From NCBI RefSeq assembly GCF_009466385.1, contig NZ_WIAQ01000025.1:1-44808 (forward strand): a stretch of DNA of 44,808 nucleotides, in the 5' to 3' direction. The notes below the pieces were generated by a model, which did no database searches, was not told the origin of the DNA, and worked only from the letters and a program-made list of their open reading frames with translations. This stretch comes from Peribacillus tepidiphilus (GTDB taxonomy: Bacteria > Bacillota > Bacilli > Bacillales > DSM-1321). Shown piece by piece: positions 21,593 to 29,582 of the stretch (positions are counted from its first letter, which is position 1; each line of letters starts with the position of its first letter). The position numbers and the translations under genes were made by a program.

Positions 21593-21615
21593 CCATAGGG
21601 TGGTGTGTTTTTTTA
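21593..21615 (+). terminator. Terminator after spo0J
   Basis: ACACACAACC and GGTGGTGTGT form a stem around a short ATAG loop, followed by a run of T residues, 21 nt after the spo0J stop. Confidence 0.85.
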
Positions 21616-21696
21616 ATAAAAGAATGTTTATTATTTTAAAGTAATAAAGGATAATATAGGTAGAAATACAAACGAATAAGGGGAAAAAGAGATAAA

Positions 21697-22410
21697 ATGG
21701 TACTTTTAGGGACAATTGTAAATGGATTGTGTATTATTATGGGGACGTTAATTGGTAAGGTGTTCCATAAAATTCCACAAAGAATGAAAGAAACTGTTAT
21801 GAGTGGTATCGGACTAGCCGTAATTGTTCTGGGACTTCAAATGAGTTTTAAAAGCCAGCAGTTTTTAATTGTTATTTTAAGTTTAGTATTGGGAGCAGTG
21901 ATTGGAGAATGGATTGATTTGGATTGTAAATTAAATCAAATGGGAAATTGGTTAGAGAATAAGCTCGGAGCGAAAGAAGGAAATTCCATTTCTCAAGGTT
22001 TTGTGACGGCTACTCTTATTTTTGTCATTGGAGCAATGGCCATTATCGGAGCTTTGGATAGTGGAATTCGCAGAGATCATGATGTGCTTTATACAAAATC
22101 AATCATTGATGGTTTTACTTCAATTATTTTGACAACTACCTTAGGGATAGGCGTTATTTTTTCAGCTGTACCAGTTATGCTTTATGAAGGGTCTATTGCT
22201 CTTTTTGCAACCCAAATCGATCGATGGGTACCAAAAGAGTTAATGGATTCCTTTATACTTGAAATGACATCAGCAGGTGGTGTGATGATTTTTGCAATTG
22301 GATTAAATTTGGTTGGATTGACTAAAATCAGGGTCGCAAATCTATTGCCAAGTATTTTGGTAACAGCGCTTTTGGTTGCTTGCTTTTATTATTTTAATAT
22401 ACAATTATAA
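21697..22410 (+). CDS. DUF554 family membrane protein
   Basis: A 237-residue integral membrane protein of the DUF554 family. It begins MVLLGTIVNGLCIIMGTLIG and has repeated hydrophobic segments and the conserved GEWIDLD and GALDSGIRRDHDVLYTKSIIDGFTS motifs. The function of the family is not established; transport has been suggested. It is probably a single-gene unit between the spo0J terminator and the convergent yyaC. GGGGAAAAAGAG precedes the ATG. Confidence 0.85.
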   Translation: MVLLGTIVNGLCIIMGTLIGKVFHKIPQRMKETVMSGIGLAVIVLGLQMSFKSQQFLIVILSLVLGAVIGEWIDLDCKLNQMGNWLENKLGAKEGNSISQGFVTATLIFVIGAMAIIGALDSGIRRDHDVLYTKSIIDGFTSIILTTTLGIGVIFSAVPVMLYEGSIALFATQIDRWVPKELMDSFILEMTSAGGVMIFAIGLNLVGLTKIRVANLLPSILVTALLVACFYYFNIQL

Positions 22411-22413
22411 TGG

Positions 22414-22445
22414 AAAAGAAGGGGCTATGATATAGGTCCTTCTTT
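22414..22445. terminator. Shared bidirectional terminator between DUF554 gene and yyaC
   Basis: AAAAGAAGG and CCTTCTTTT form a stem with A residues on one side and T residues on the other. It can end both convergent transcripts. Confidence 0.65.
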
Positions 22446-23065
22446 TATTGAGTTGCTTGTTCGGGACCTATTTTCCAGTTTGAGCGATTATTGTTTTTAT
22501 ATTGGATACTGGCTAAATAGATACCATCTGCAATAATTCGAGCCATTTTAAGGACAAGATTCAATCTAGTATTTTGTAAAACGAAAAACTCCATAAATCC
22601 ACTTACATTTACAATTCCTGTAATGTGTGCATTCCCTACAGGAGTTAATTCTTTATTTACACCAGCCCCTGGTTTAACAGGACCAGATCCAATTTGAACG
22701 ATTCCTACACTTTTTAATCTTCCTAAGCAAGCATCGACACCAACAATAAAAGGATTTCTATGCTTAGAATGAATTTCTTCCAGCTTTTCTACTAAATTTA
22801 CTGCATGTATGGGATCTTCTAATGTACCATAAACATGAAAAAATGAAGTTGCTGACTTTTCAGAAAGGAATGTACCTACAAGTGGACCAAGAGAATCGCC
22901 GGTCGATCGATCCGTTCCGATACAGACAAACACAATGGGTTGAATGCGAGAAGTAGGAAATAATGATAGAAGGTCTGTTGAAATTTTTTGTGCTGCATTC
23001 ATTTCTTCGTACGAAACGCGTGTGACTTTATTGCTGTAATCAAAAAAGCCGGGTTTAAAGTTCAT
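22445..23065 (-). CDS. yyaC: Spore protease-like protein YyaC
   Basis: A 206-residue protein of the YyaC family, related to the germination protease fold. Conserved segments are FVCIGTDRSTGDSLGPLVGT, VGDACLGRLKSVG-like VGVDACLGRLKSVG, and PGAGVNKELTPVG. In B. subtilis yyaC is a sporulation gene near spo0J. It is the only minus-strand gene on the right arm, running against the fork, typical for a gene expressed only in the forespore or mother cell. GGAGTG precedes the ATG. Confidence 0.88.
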   Translation of the reverse strand: MNFKPGFFDYSNKVTRVSYEEMNAAQKISTDLLSLFPTSRIQPIVFVCIGTDRSTGDSLGPLVGTFLSEKSATSFFHVYGTLEDPIHAVNLVEKLEEIHSKHRNPFIVGVDACLGRLKSVGIVQIGSGPVKPGAGVNKELTPVGNAHITGIVNVSGFMEFFVLQNTRLNLVLKMARIIADGIYLASIQYKNNNRSNWKIGPEQATQ

Positions 23066-23161
23066 AAATTTGCCACTCCTCTGTATATGTAGTAACAGTA
23101 TACGGATAAATTCAAAAATGTATACATGCGGCTGTGGAGATTCTTAAAAAAGGGCACTATA

Positions 23162-23272
23162 ATGAAGATATTGAAAAAATGGGGTGCTGTATTTGAATGG
23201 ATTATTATATTGATAATATTTTTATTTATATACCCATTAAAAACCTATTACAGCTATAAACAAGGTTATTAG
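23162..23272 (+). CDS. Possible 36-residue membrane peptide
   Basis: A short frame encodes MKILKKWGAVFEWIIILIIF and ends YKQGY: a basic N-terminus, one strongly hydrophobic stretch (about residues 13-25) and a polar tail. The ribosome binding site is poor (AAAGGG, 9 nt upstream). The ATG overlaps a TATAAT (23158-23163) that could instead be the -10 of the next gene. It ends 15 nt before the mscS start. I do not recognise it. Confidence 0.35.
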   Translation: MKILKKWGAVFEWIIILIIFLFIYPLKTYYSYKQGY

Positions 23273-23287
23273 AAAGTGAGGGTTTTT

Positions 23288-24172
23288 ATGAGCTATACAC
23301 AAAAAATTATTAACAGATATATGGAGAAATTATCGAATGAGGATACATGGATTGCAATAGGTGAGTCATTGTTTAAAATCATTTTGATTATATTAGTTGC
23401 CGGATTGGCTATTAGAATAGGAAAATCCATTATCAGAAAGTTTTTTCTTGTTCGTGCAAAGAGTCCGTTAAGAATTTCTGAACGAAGAGAAGCAACTCTT
23501 TTAAAATTATTAGAAAATGTTTTAACATATGCTGTTTTTTTTATTGCTTTTATCATGGTTTTAGAAGCGATGACGTTTGATGTGAAAGCATTATTGGCAG
23601 GAGCGGGAATTGTCGGTCTAGCTGTGGGTTTCGGTGCTCAAAGCTTGGTGAAAGATGTGATTACTGGCTTTTTTATCATCTTAGAGGATCAATTTTCCGT
23701 GGGTGATTATGTTCGAATTAATCATTTTGAAGGAACTGTTGAAGAAATAGGGTTAAGAACAACAAAGATTAAAAGCTATACAGGTGAACTGAATATTATT
23801 CCGAATGGAAATATCGTTGAGGTTACCAATTTCTCAATTCATAACAGTGTAGCAGTTGTGGATGTGAGCATTGCTTATGAAGGAGATATGGAAAAAGCGG
23901 AAAGAGTAATCAGGGACCTGCTTGAACGACTTCCGGAAAAATATGAAGACTTGGTAAGCACACCTGAATTACTAGGAGTCCAGAATTTAGGGCCTTCGGA
24001 GATTGTTTATCGAATTACCGCTGAAACGACACCAATGAGACACTTTTTTATCGCGAGGGCGATTAGGAAGGAAATTAAGATGTGTTTAGACGAGCATGGC
24101 ATTGAAATTCCATATCCACGTCTGGTTATGTATAATCGACAAGAAGAGAAAGGCAGTATGCAAAAGGGATAA
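23288..24172 (+). CDS. MscS family mechanosensitive ion channel
   Basis: A 294-residue small-conductance mechanosensitive channel, releasing solutes on osmotic downshock. Three membrane segments are visible (about 25-45, 70-92 and 95-125). The pore-lining helix is glycine- and alanine-rich (ALLAGAGIVGLAVGFGAQSLV), followed by the beta domain FFIILEDQFSVGDYVRI and IPNGNI. I start at the ATG at 23288, because AGTGAGG serves as its ribosome binding site; the upstream GTG overlaps that site. It is similar to B. subtilis YkuT/YhdY-type channels. Confidence 0.93.
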   Translation: MSYTQKIINRYMEKLSNEDTWIAIGESLFKIILIILVAGLAIRIGKSIIRKFFLVRAKSPLRISERREATLLKLLENVLTYAVFFIAFIMVLEAMTFDVKALLAGAGIVGLAVGFGAQSLVKDVITGFFIILEDQFSVGDYVRINHFEGTVEEIGLRTTKIKSYTGELNIIPNGNIVEVTNFSIHNSVAVVDVSIAYEGDMEKAERVIRDLLERLPEKYEDLVSTPELLGVQNLGPSEIVYRITAETTPMRHFFIARAIRKEIKMCLDEHGIEIPYPRLVMYNRQEEKGSMQKG

Positions 24173-24186
24173 GGAGGTATATCGAA

Positions 24187-24384
24187 ATGGAACAAAAGGA
24201 TTTTGGTTTATATGATATCGTAGAAATGAAGAAGCCTCATCCTTGTGGGATAAATCGCTGGAAGATTATCCGATTGGGTATGGATATTCGTATTAAATGC
24301 GAAGGATGCCAGCATAGTGTCCTTATACCTCGGAAAGAATTCGTAAGGAAAATGAAAAAAGTATTAGTAAAGCATGAAGGCTAG
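24187..24384 (+). CDS. DUF951 family small protein (YyzM-like)
   Basis: A 65-residue protein with the DUF951 pattern: YDIVEMKKPHPCGINRWKIIR followed by GMDIRIKCEGCQHSVLIPR. The cysteines at CGINRW and CEGC may bind a metal. A strong AAGGAGG precedes the ATG, 14 nt after mscS, so they form an operon. The role is unknown. A long terminator follows. Confidence 0.85.
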   Translation: MEQKDFGLYDIVEMKKPHPCGINRWKIIRLGMDIRIKCEGCQHSVLIPRKEFVRKMKKVLVKHEG

Positions 24385-24390
24385 ATGGCT

Positions 24391-24440
24391 CCTTCTAAGC
24401 AGTTTTTTGTTACAGTAAACTGCTTAGAAGGGCTTTTTTT
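24391..24440 (+). terminator. Terminator after DUF951 gene
   Basis: A perfect 15-bp stem (CCTTCTAAGCAGTTT with AAACTGCTTAGAAGG) is followed by GC and seven T residues. Confidence 0.93.
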
Positions 24441-24534
24441 ATTTATTCAAAGAAAGTTCATTTCATTTATGTGATCCTTGATCTTCTGCTTTATAATGGA
24501 ATTAATACGATTGATTATAAAGGGGTATGAGAAA

Positions 24535-26544
24535 TTGGAACAGACATTTTACTCCTCTTGTCCGTTAAACTGCTGGGATTGCTGCGGTTTTGAAGTGAAG
24601 GTTGAGGATGGGAAAATAAAATCGATTGACGGTGACCGAAATCATCCAATCACACAAGGGAAAATTTGCAGCCGGGGAAGAAATCTTGAACTGCGAACCA
24701 ACTCTCCTGAACGCTTGGTGTATCCGCAAAAGAAGGTGAATGGAGCGTTTGTAAGAGTTAGCTGGGAGCAAGCGTTAGATGAGATTGCTGATAAAATGAA
24801 AGAGCTAAAAGAAAAGTATGGAACTACCTCAATCCTTCATTCTCATGATTACGCAAATAGCGGTTTACTTGTTAACTTAGATCAACGATTTTTCAATTGC
24901 TATGGTGGTGTTACGGAGCTGGTAGGAAGCATATGCTGGGGTTCGGGTATTGAAGCTCAAAAATGGGATTTTGGTGATGTATATAGCCACCATCCCGATG
25001 ATCTTTTTAACAGTAAGCATATTGTTATATGGGGAAGAAATGTAGCAAGAACCAATATGCATCTATTTCAAAAACTTCAAGAAGCTAAAAAAAGAGGAGC
25101 AAAGCTCACTGTAATTGATCCTATATATAATGCTACAGCAAAAATTGCCCATCATTATTTTACGATAAAGCCTGGGATGGATGGATTACTAGCTTTAGGA
25201 ATTATGAAAGTCCTGAAAAATGAGGATAAGCTAGATTATCATTTTATATCCAATTATTCTGTGGGCTTTGAGGATCTAGATAAGCTGTTAGATTCTGTTA
25301 CTCTGGAAGAAATCATGGAAAAAACAGAAGTTTCACATGAAACATTTTCTTTCTTAGCAAGAGTTTATGCTGATAAGCCAGTTTCTACTTTTATAGGCTT
25401 AGGTATGCAAAGATATGATAATGGTGGAAATACGATTCGTCTGATTGATGCGTTAGTTGCAGTAAGCGGTAATATCGGAATTCCGGGAGGCGGTGCAAAT
25501 TATGGGAATCTTCAAGTTGGACAGAGCTTCGATATTGAAGCCCTTACTTTGCCGGAAAGAAAGCAAGCAAGCCGTAAGTTTACAATGATGAAGCAGGCGG
25601 AAGGTATATTAACTGCTCAGGACCCACCAGTTAAAATGATATTTGTAACATGTGGTAACCCTTTTTTGCAGGTACCTGACACGACTTTAGTAGAAAAAGC
25701 ATTTACGAGCACAGAAATGCTTGTTGTAATAGATCAGTATATGACCGATACAGCTTTGGCTGCCGATTATGTACTGCCTACTACTACCGTTTTTGAGACG
25801 GAAGATATTTATTATGCATCTATGTATCATACTTATGCGAACTATGGTCCGAAGCTTGTAGATCCGCCAGGAGAAGTGAAATCTGATTTATGGATTTGGA
25901 CAGAGCTCGCAAAGCGCTTAGGCTTTGGTGAAGAATTCCAATATAGCAGGAAAGATTTTATTGAAATGGGATTAAGTAAATTAAAAAAACACGAAATTTC
26001 TTATGAGCGTTTTGTTCAAGAAAGACATGTTGAATTGCCTTCGGTTAAAGTTCCGTGGTCCGATTATTCTTTTAAAACACCTAGTGGAAAATATGAATTC
26101 ACCTCTCAACTTGGAATTCAAAAGGGTTTTGATGGTAAATTAGCTGTTTCCTTACCGAGAGAAAGTAAGTGGAATAATCAAAAATTAGCGGAGAAATATC
26201 CCTATACATTTTTAACCATTCATCCAATGCGATCCAATCATTCCCAACATTATCATCTTGTAAAAGGAATGGAAAAACTTAAAGTCGAGATTAGTCCTGA
26301 TATCGCAGAAGAAAAAGGAATACGAGAGAGTGATTATGTCAGGTTTTGGAATGATCGTGGAGAAATAAAGGGATGGGCATCGATTATGAAAAAGGCTCAT
26401 CCAAAGACAATAAATGTTGATGAAGGAATCTGGAAAAAGTACGGTGGAAGTGTAAATGTACTGACCCCAGCTCGAGAATCAGATAATGGATTGGGAAGCA
26501 CTTTGTATGACTGTTTAGTGAATATAGAGAAATTATCTGGATAA
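24535..26544 (+). CDS. yyaE: Molybdopterin-dependent oxidoreductase, YyaE type
   Basis: A 669-residue enzyme of the DMSO reductase/formate dehydrogenase superfamily. An N-terminal 4Fe-4S motif is seen (CPLNCWDCC, then GKICSRG). Next come the catalytic region with GSICWGSGIEAQKWDFG, IWGRNVARTNMH, VSGNIGIPGGGANYG, and a C-terminal molydopterin dinucleotide-binding domain. The electron acceptor and substrate are unknown. The best start is TTG at 24535 after AAAGGGG; an ATG at 24496 is possible. No secretion signal is seen, so it is probably cytoplasmic. It corresponds to B. subtilis YyaE, also next to ychF. Confidence 0.88.
   Translation: MEQTFYSSCPLNCWDCCGFEVKVEDGKIKSIDGDRNHPITQGKICSRGRNLELRTNSPERLVYPQKKVNGAFVRVSWEQALDEIADKMKELKEKYGTTSILHSHDYANSGLLVNLDQRFFNCYGGVTELVGSICWGSGIEAQKWDFGDVYSHHPDDLFNSKHIVIWGRNVARTNMHLFQKLQEAKKRGAKLTVIDPIYNATAKIAHHYFTIKPGMDGLLALGIMKVLKNEDKLDYHFISNYSVGFEDLDKLLDSVTLEEIMEKTEVSHETFSFLARVYADKPVSTFIGLGMQRYDNGGNTIRLIDALVAVSGNIGIPGGGANYGNLQVGQSFDIEALTLPERKQASRKFTMMKQAEGILTAQDPPVKMIFVTCGNPFLQVPDTTLVEKAFTSTEMLVVIDQYMTDTALAADYVLPTTTVFETEDIYYASMYHTYANYGPKLVDPPGEVKSDLWIWTELAKRLGFGEEFQYSRKDFIEMGLSKLKKHEISYERFVQERHVELPSVKVPWSDYSFKTPSGKYEFTSQLGIQKGFDGKLAVSLPRESKWNNQKLAEKYPYTFLTIHPMRSNHSQHYHLVKGMEKLKVEISPDIAEEKGIRESDYVRFWNDRGEIKGWASIMKKAHPKTINVDEGIWKKYGGSVNVLTPARESDNGLGSTLYDCLVNIEKLSG
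25329..25344. promoter_or_regulatory. Degenerate parS-like sequence inside yyaE
   Basis: AGTTTCACATGAAACA matches the parS consensus at 14 of 16 positions, with a changed first base and CACATG at the centre. Binding by Spo0J is uncertain. Confidence 0.4.
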
Positions 26545-26663
26545 TCGGATAACCCTTGTAGGCTTGTTTTTTTACCTGTTAATCTCTATAATTGGATAGG
26601 GTTTATGTTGTTTACGGTGTTTTTTTACTATGCGTTTGAAATCCAGGAGGAGTGAATAGATAG

Positions 26664-27764
26664 ATGGCTTTAACAGCTGGAATTGTTGGTTTACCGAACG
26701 TTGGTAAATCGACTTTATTTAATGCAATAACACAAGCAGGTGCAGAATCTGCTAACTACCCTTTCTGTACGATTGACCCGAATGTGGGTATTGTTGAGGT
26801 GCCAGATCACCGTCTTCAAAAGTTGACGGAGCTTGTTCAGCCTAAAAAGACGGTTCCAACTACATTTGAGTTCACGGATATTGCGGGGATCGTAAAAGGT
26901 GCAAGTAAAGGGGAAGGATTAGGAAACAAATTCTTGTCTCACATCCGTCAGGTAGATGCGATTTGTCAGGTTGTTCGCTGTTTTGCTGATGAAAATATTA
27001 CGCACGTAGCAGGCAAGGTTGATCCAATTGCTGATATCGAGGTAATTAACCTAGAGCTTATTTTGGCGGACCTTGAAACCGTTGATAAGCGTATTGAACG
27101 AGTTGGAAAAATGGCGAAGCAAAAAGATAAAGACGCTATGTTCGAGCATGAGATACTAGTACGCTTAAAAGAAGCTTTTGAAAATGAAAAGCCTGCTCGT
27201 ACAGTTGAATTTACAGAAGAAGAAATGAAAGTCGTTAAAGGTCTTCACCTTCTAACTATTAAACCAATGTTATATGTAGCAAACGTTGGTGAAGAAGATG
27301 TGGTGGATCCTTCTAACAATGAATTCGTTCAACAGGTTCGTGATTTTGCTGCAAAAGATAACGCAGAAGTGATTGTTGTTTGTGCAAAGATTGAGTCAGA
27401 GATTGCTGAATTAGACGGAGAAGAAAAGGCTATGTTCCTTTCTGAGCTTGGCATTGAAGAATCTGGTTTGGATCAATTAATTCGTGCAGCATACAGTCTA
27501 CTTGGATTAGCTACTTACTTCACAGCGGGTGTTCAAGAGGTACGTGCTTGGACATTCAGAAAAGGAATGAAGGCTCCTCAATGTGCTGGTATTATCCACT
27601 CTGATTTTGAACGTGGATTTATCCGTGCTGAGACTGTATCTTTTGATGATTTAGTAGCAGCTGGAAGCTATAATGCTGCAAAAGAAGCAGGAAAAGTTCG
27701 CCTAGAAGGTAAAGATTACGTTGTACAAGACGGAGACATTATTCATTTCCGTTTTAATGTTTAA
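26664..27764 (+). CDS. ychF: Redox-regulated ribosome-binding ATPase YchF
   Basis: A 366-residue Obg-family P-loop protein that prefers ATP. The P-loop is GLPNVGKSTLFN (residues 9-20), followed by DIAGIVKGASKGEGLGN, a coiled-coil insertion (about 130-200) and a C-terminal TGS domain (YFTAGVQEVRAWTFRKGMKAPQCAGIIHSDF). AGGAGGAG precedes the ATG. The gene stands alone, and its terminator is split by a repeat element. Confidence 0.97.
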   Translation: MALTAGIVGLPNVGKSTLFNAITQAGAESANYPFCTIDPNVGIVEVPDHRLQKLTELVQPKKTVPTTFEFTDIAGIVKGASKGEGLGNKFLSHIRQVDAICQVVRCFADENITHVAGKVDPIADIEVINLELILADLETVDKRIERVGKMAKQKDKDAMFEHEILVRLKEAFENEKPARTVEFTEEEMKVVKGLHLLTIKPMLYVANVGEEDVVDPSNNEFVQQVRDFAAKDNAEVIVVCAKIESEIAELDGEEKAMFLSELGIEESGLDQLIRAAYSLLGLATYFTAGVQEVRAWTFRKGMKAPQCAGIIHSDFERGFIRAETVSFDDLVAAGSYNAAKEAGKVRLEGKDYVVQDGDIIHFRFNV

Positions 27765-27770
27765 TGATGG

Positions 27771-27792
27771 AAACCCTGTTTATGACAGGGTT
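27771..27792 (+). terminator. Terminator after ychF, first copy (duplicated by repeat)
   Basis: AAACCCTGT, TTATG and ACAGGGTT form a stem 6 nt after the ychF stop. The following T-run is replaced by the repeat. The same 22 nt recur at 27952-27973. Confidence 0.8.
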
Positions 27793-27951
27793 TCAGACTG
27801 CCCGCAAACGCTCGCATTCATCGTCACGAACCCTACTCCGGTGCTCATTACCGTCTAGGGTAACTCCGCTCCTCGCACGGGTTCGTTCCTCGACTGACAA
27901 GCGTTTTCAATCAGTCTGAATGTGCGTAGAATATATTTTGTCTACACACTA
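27793..27951 (-). repeat. Structured repeat inserted within the ychF terminator (copy 2, inverted)
   Basis: The minus strand matches the element at 13846-14003 almost throughout. The nested stems are kept: CAGACTG/CAGTCTG, AAACGCT/AGCGTTT, ACGAACCC/GGGTTCGT, GTTACC/GGTAAT. Its outermost small stem is GTAGA/TCTAC, while copy 1 has GAGA/TCTC, so pairing is kept although the sequence changed. It is flanked by 22-bp direct copies of the ychF terminator. Relative to its host gene it is inverted, unlike copy 1. Confidence 0.85.
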
Positions 27952-27978
27952 AAACCCTGTTTATGACAGGGTTATTTT
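27952..27978 (+). terminator. Terminator after ychF, second copy (with T-run)
   Basis: This is the same 22-nt hairpin as at 27771-27792, followed here by ATTTTT. It probably represents the original terminator end. Confidence 0.8.
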
Positions 27979-28029
27979 TGTCTAGTGCCAGCACCTCGGA
28001 GCAATGCATGAGCATTCTTCTTTTCTAAG

Positions 28030-28058
28030 TTGCAAATATGTAACTAGTATGCTATAAT
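28030..28058 (+). promoter_or_regulatory. Promoter of rpsF-ssb-rpsR
   Basis: A -35 TTGCAA (28030-28035) and a perfect -10 TATAAT (28053-28058) are separated by 17 nt, giving a leader of about 70 nt before rpsF. Confidence 0.75.
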
Positions 28059-28085
28059 TTCAACTTGTGAGTAATTATGATAATT

Positions 28086-28128
28086 GCTCCTTGCCCTTTT
28101 TTATGGGCCGTTAGACCAAAAGGAGGTG
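28086..28128 (+). promoter_or_regulatory. Possible S6:S18 autoregulatory leader of rpsF
   Basis: The leader holds a GCCC/GGGC hairpin with a T-rich loop followed by CCGTTAGACC and then the AGGAGGTGA ribosome binding site. The CCG next to a GC stem just before rpsF recalls the known S6:S18 leader motif, where the protein pair represses its own operon. I see the position and general shape, not the full consensus. Confidence 0.5.
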
Positions 28129-28134
28129 ACAGTG

Positions 28135-28422
28135 ATGAGAAAATACGAAATTATGTACATCATCCGTCCAAACATTGAGGAGGAAGCTAAAAAAGCTTTA
28201 GTTGAGCGTTTCAACACAATCCTTACTGACAATGGTGCGGAATTAACAGAAGTAAAAGACTGGGGTAAGCGTCGTCTTGCTTACGAAATCAATGACTTCC
28301 GTGACGGTTATTACATGATCGTGAACACAACAGCAGAGCCTGCTGCAGTTCAAGAGTTCGATCGTCTTGCTAAAATCAGCGAAGACATTATCCGTCATAT
28401 CGTAATTAAAGAAGAAGAATAA
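28135..28422 (+). CDS. rpsF: 30S ribosomal protein S6
   Basis: A 95-residue S6 protein that pairs with S18 in the small subunit platform. It begins [20 protein letters not shown], with [21 protein letters not shown] in the centre. I start at the ATG at 28135 after a perfect AGGAGGTGA; the longer frame from 28084 lacks one. It is first in rpsF-ssb-rpsR. Confidence 0.98.
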   Translation: MRKYEIMYIIRPNIEEEAKKALVERFNTILTDNGAELTEVKDWGKRRLAYEINDFRDGYYMIVNTTAEPAAVQEFDRLAKISEDIIRHIVIKEEE

Positions 28423-28449
28423 TTCCGATTGAATAAATAAATCCGGTAA

Positions 28450-28465
28450 TGTTTCACATGAAACA
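28450..28465. promoter_or_regulatory. parS-like site between rpsF and ssb
   Basis: TGTTTCACATGAAACA differs from the parS consensus at one position (CACATG for CACGTG) and is not in a gene. It could be a weak Spo0J site. It also lies close upstream of the ssb ribosome binding site. Confidence 0.55.
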
Positions 28466-28489
28466 TTTCGGTCCTGGGAGTTGATTCTG

Positions 28490-28981
28490 ATGATGAATCG
28501 CGTCATATTGGTAGGGCGCTTAACAAAAGATCCCGATTTACGTTATACACCTAGTGGAGTACCTGTTGCAACTTTCACCTTGGCTGTTAACCGTACGTAT
28601 ACGAATCAACAGGGTGAACGTGAAGCGGATTTCATTAACTGTGTAGTTTGGCGCAAGCCGGCTGAAAACGTAGCTAACTACCTGAAAAAAGGAAGTTTAG
28701 CAGGTGTAGACGGTCGCATTCAAACTCGTAATTATGAAGGGCAAGATGGTAAGCGAGTGTATGTTACTGAAGTGGTAGCTGAAAGTGTTCAATTCCTTGA
28801 ACCAAAAGGCGCTGGTGGTAACAGAAATGAAGGCGGTTCTTTCGGTGGTCCAAGAGATGATTTCTATTTTGGACAAGATCGAAGTCAGAATCAACGCAGC
28901 AATTACACTCGTGCAGATGAAGATCCATTTGCAAACGGTAGTTCATCAATTGATATTTCAGATGATGACCTGCCGTTCTAA
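28490..28981 (+). CDS. ssb: Single-stranded DNA-binding protein SsbA
   Basis: A 163-residue SSB that coats single-stranded DNA at the fork. The OB fold spans about residues 1-108 ([46 protein letters not shown]). A glycine/asparagine-rich linker follows, ending in the acidic partner-binding tip DISDDDLPF. The start is one of two adjacent ATG codons (28490 or 28493) after GGGAG; a TTG further upstream is too close to the ribosome binding site. Confidence 0.97.
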   Translation: MMNRVILVGRLTKDPDLRYTPSGVPVATFTLAVNRTYTNQQGEREADFINCVVWRKPAENVANYLKKGSLAGVDGRIQTRNYEGQDGKRVYVTEVVAESVQFLEPKGAGGNRNEGGSFGGPRDDFYFGQDRSQNQRSNYTRADEDPFANGSSSIDISDDDLPF

Positions 28982-29020
28982 TCTTAACTTGATTAACTTG
29001 AACGTTTAAATAAATTCTAA

Positions 29021-29281
<261 letters not shown>

Positions 29282-29293
29282 TAAGAGATTAAA

Positions 29294-29324
29294 GGCACAA
29301 TCAGGTTTCTGGTTGTGCTTTTTA
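29294..29324 (+). terminator. Terminator after rpsR
   Basis: GGCACAATC and GGTTGTGC pair around a short loop and are followed by TTTTT, 13 nt after the rpsR stop. Confidence 0.85.
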
Positions 29325-29481
29325 CTTTAATGAAAACTTTTTGAACATAATATTTATCACAGTGTTCGTTAAGGAAGTAACATAAGTAGTTTGATCTACA
29401 TGTGAATTTCGGAAAAAGACATCTCTTTTATGCTTTTTCAAATGAAGAAATAGAAAATGCAGCATGATTGTAACAAAAGGG

Positions 29482-29556
29482 TATAATATCTAAAATAGGG
29501 GGAGACCGTTAAGCTAAAACGAGTGAACCAGCTGATTTGGTTTGAAGCTTAGGTCT
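29482..29556 (+). promoter_or_regulatory. Possible promoter (-10) and nested-hairpin leader of yybS
   Basis: A TATAAT (29482-29487) is followed by a leader in which three stems nest: AGACC (29503) with GGTCT (29552), AAGCT (29511) with AGCTT (29546), and AACCA (29526) with TGGTT (29538). No T-run follows directly. No clear -35 is seen. The nesting suggests a structured 5' leader ahead of the yybS-gdpP-rplI group. The upstream stretch 29325-29480 shows nothing else. Confidence 0.45.
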
Positions 29557-29582
29557 TTAAAATAGAAGGGTGGTTGATCTTT

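Noticed and set aside
27978-28020. Sequence TGTCTAGTGCCAGCACCTCGG, reminiscent of a common Bacillus intergenic repeat
   Set aside because: The match is from memory and short; there is no second copy in the window to support it.
29282-29500. Candidate riboswitch between rpsR and yybS
   Set aside because: Apart from the nested hairpin reported separately, no known riboswitch core could be recognised.
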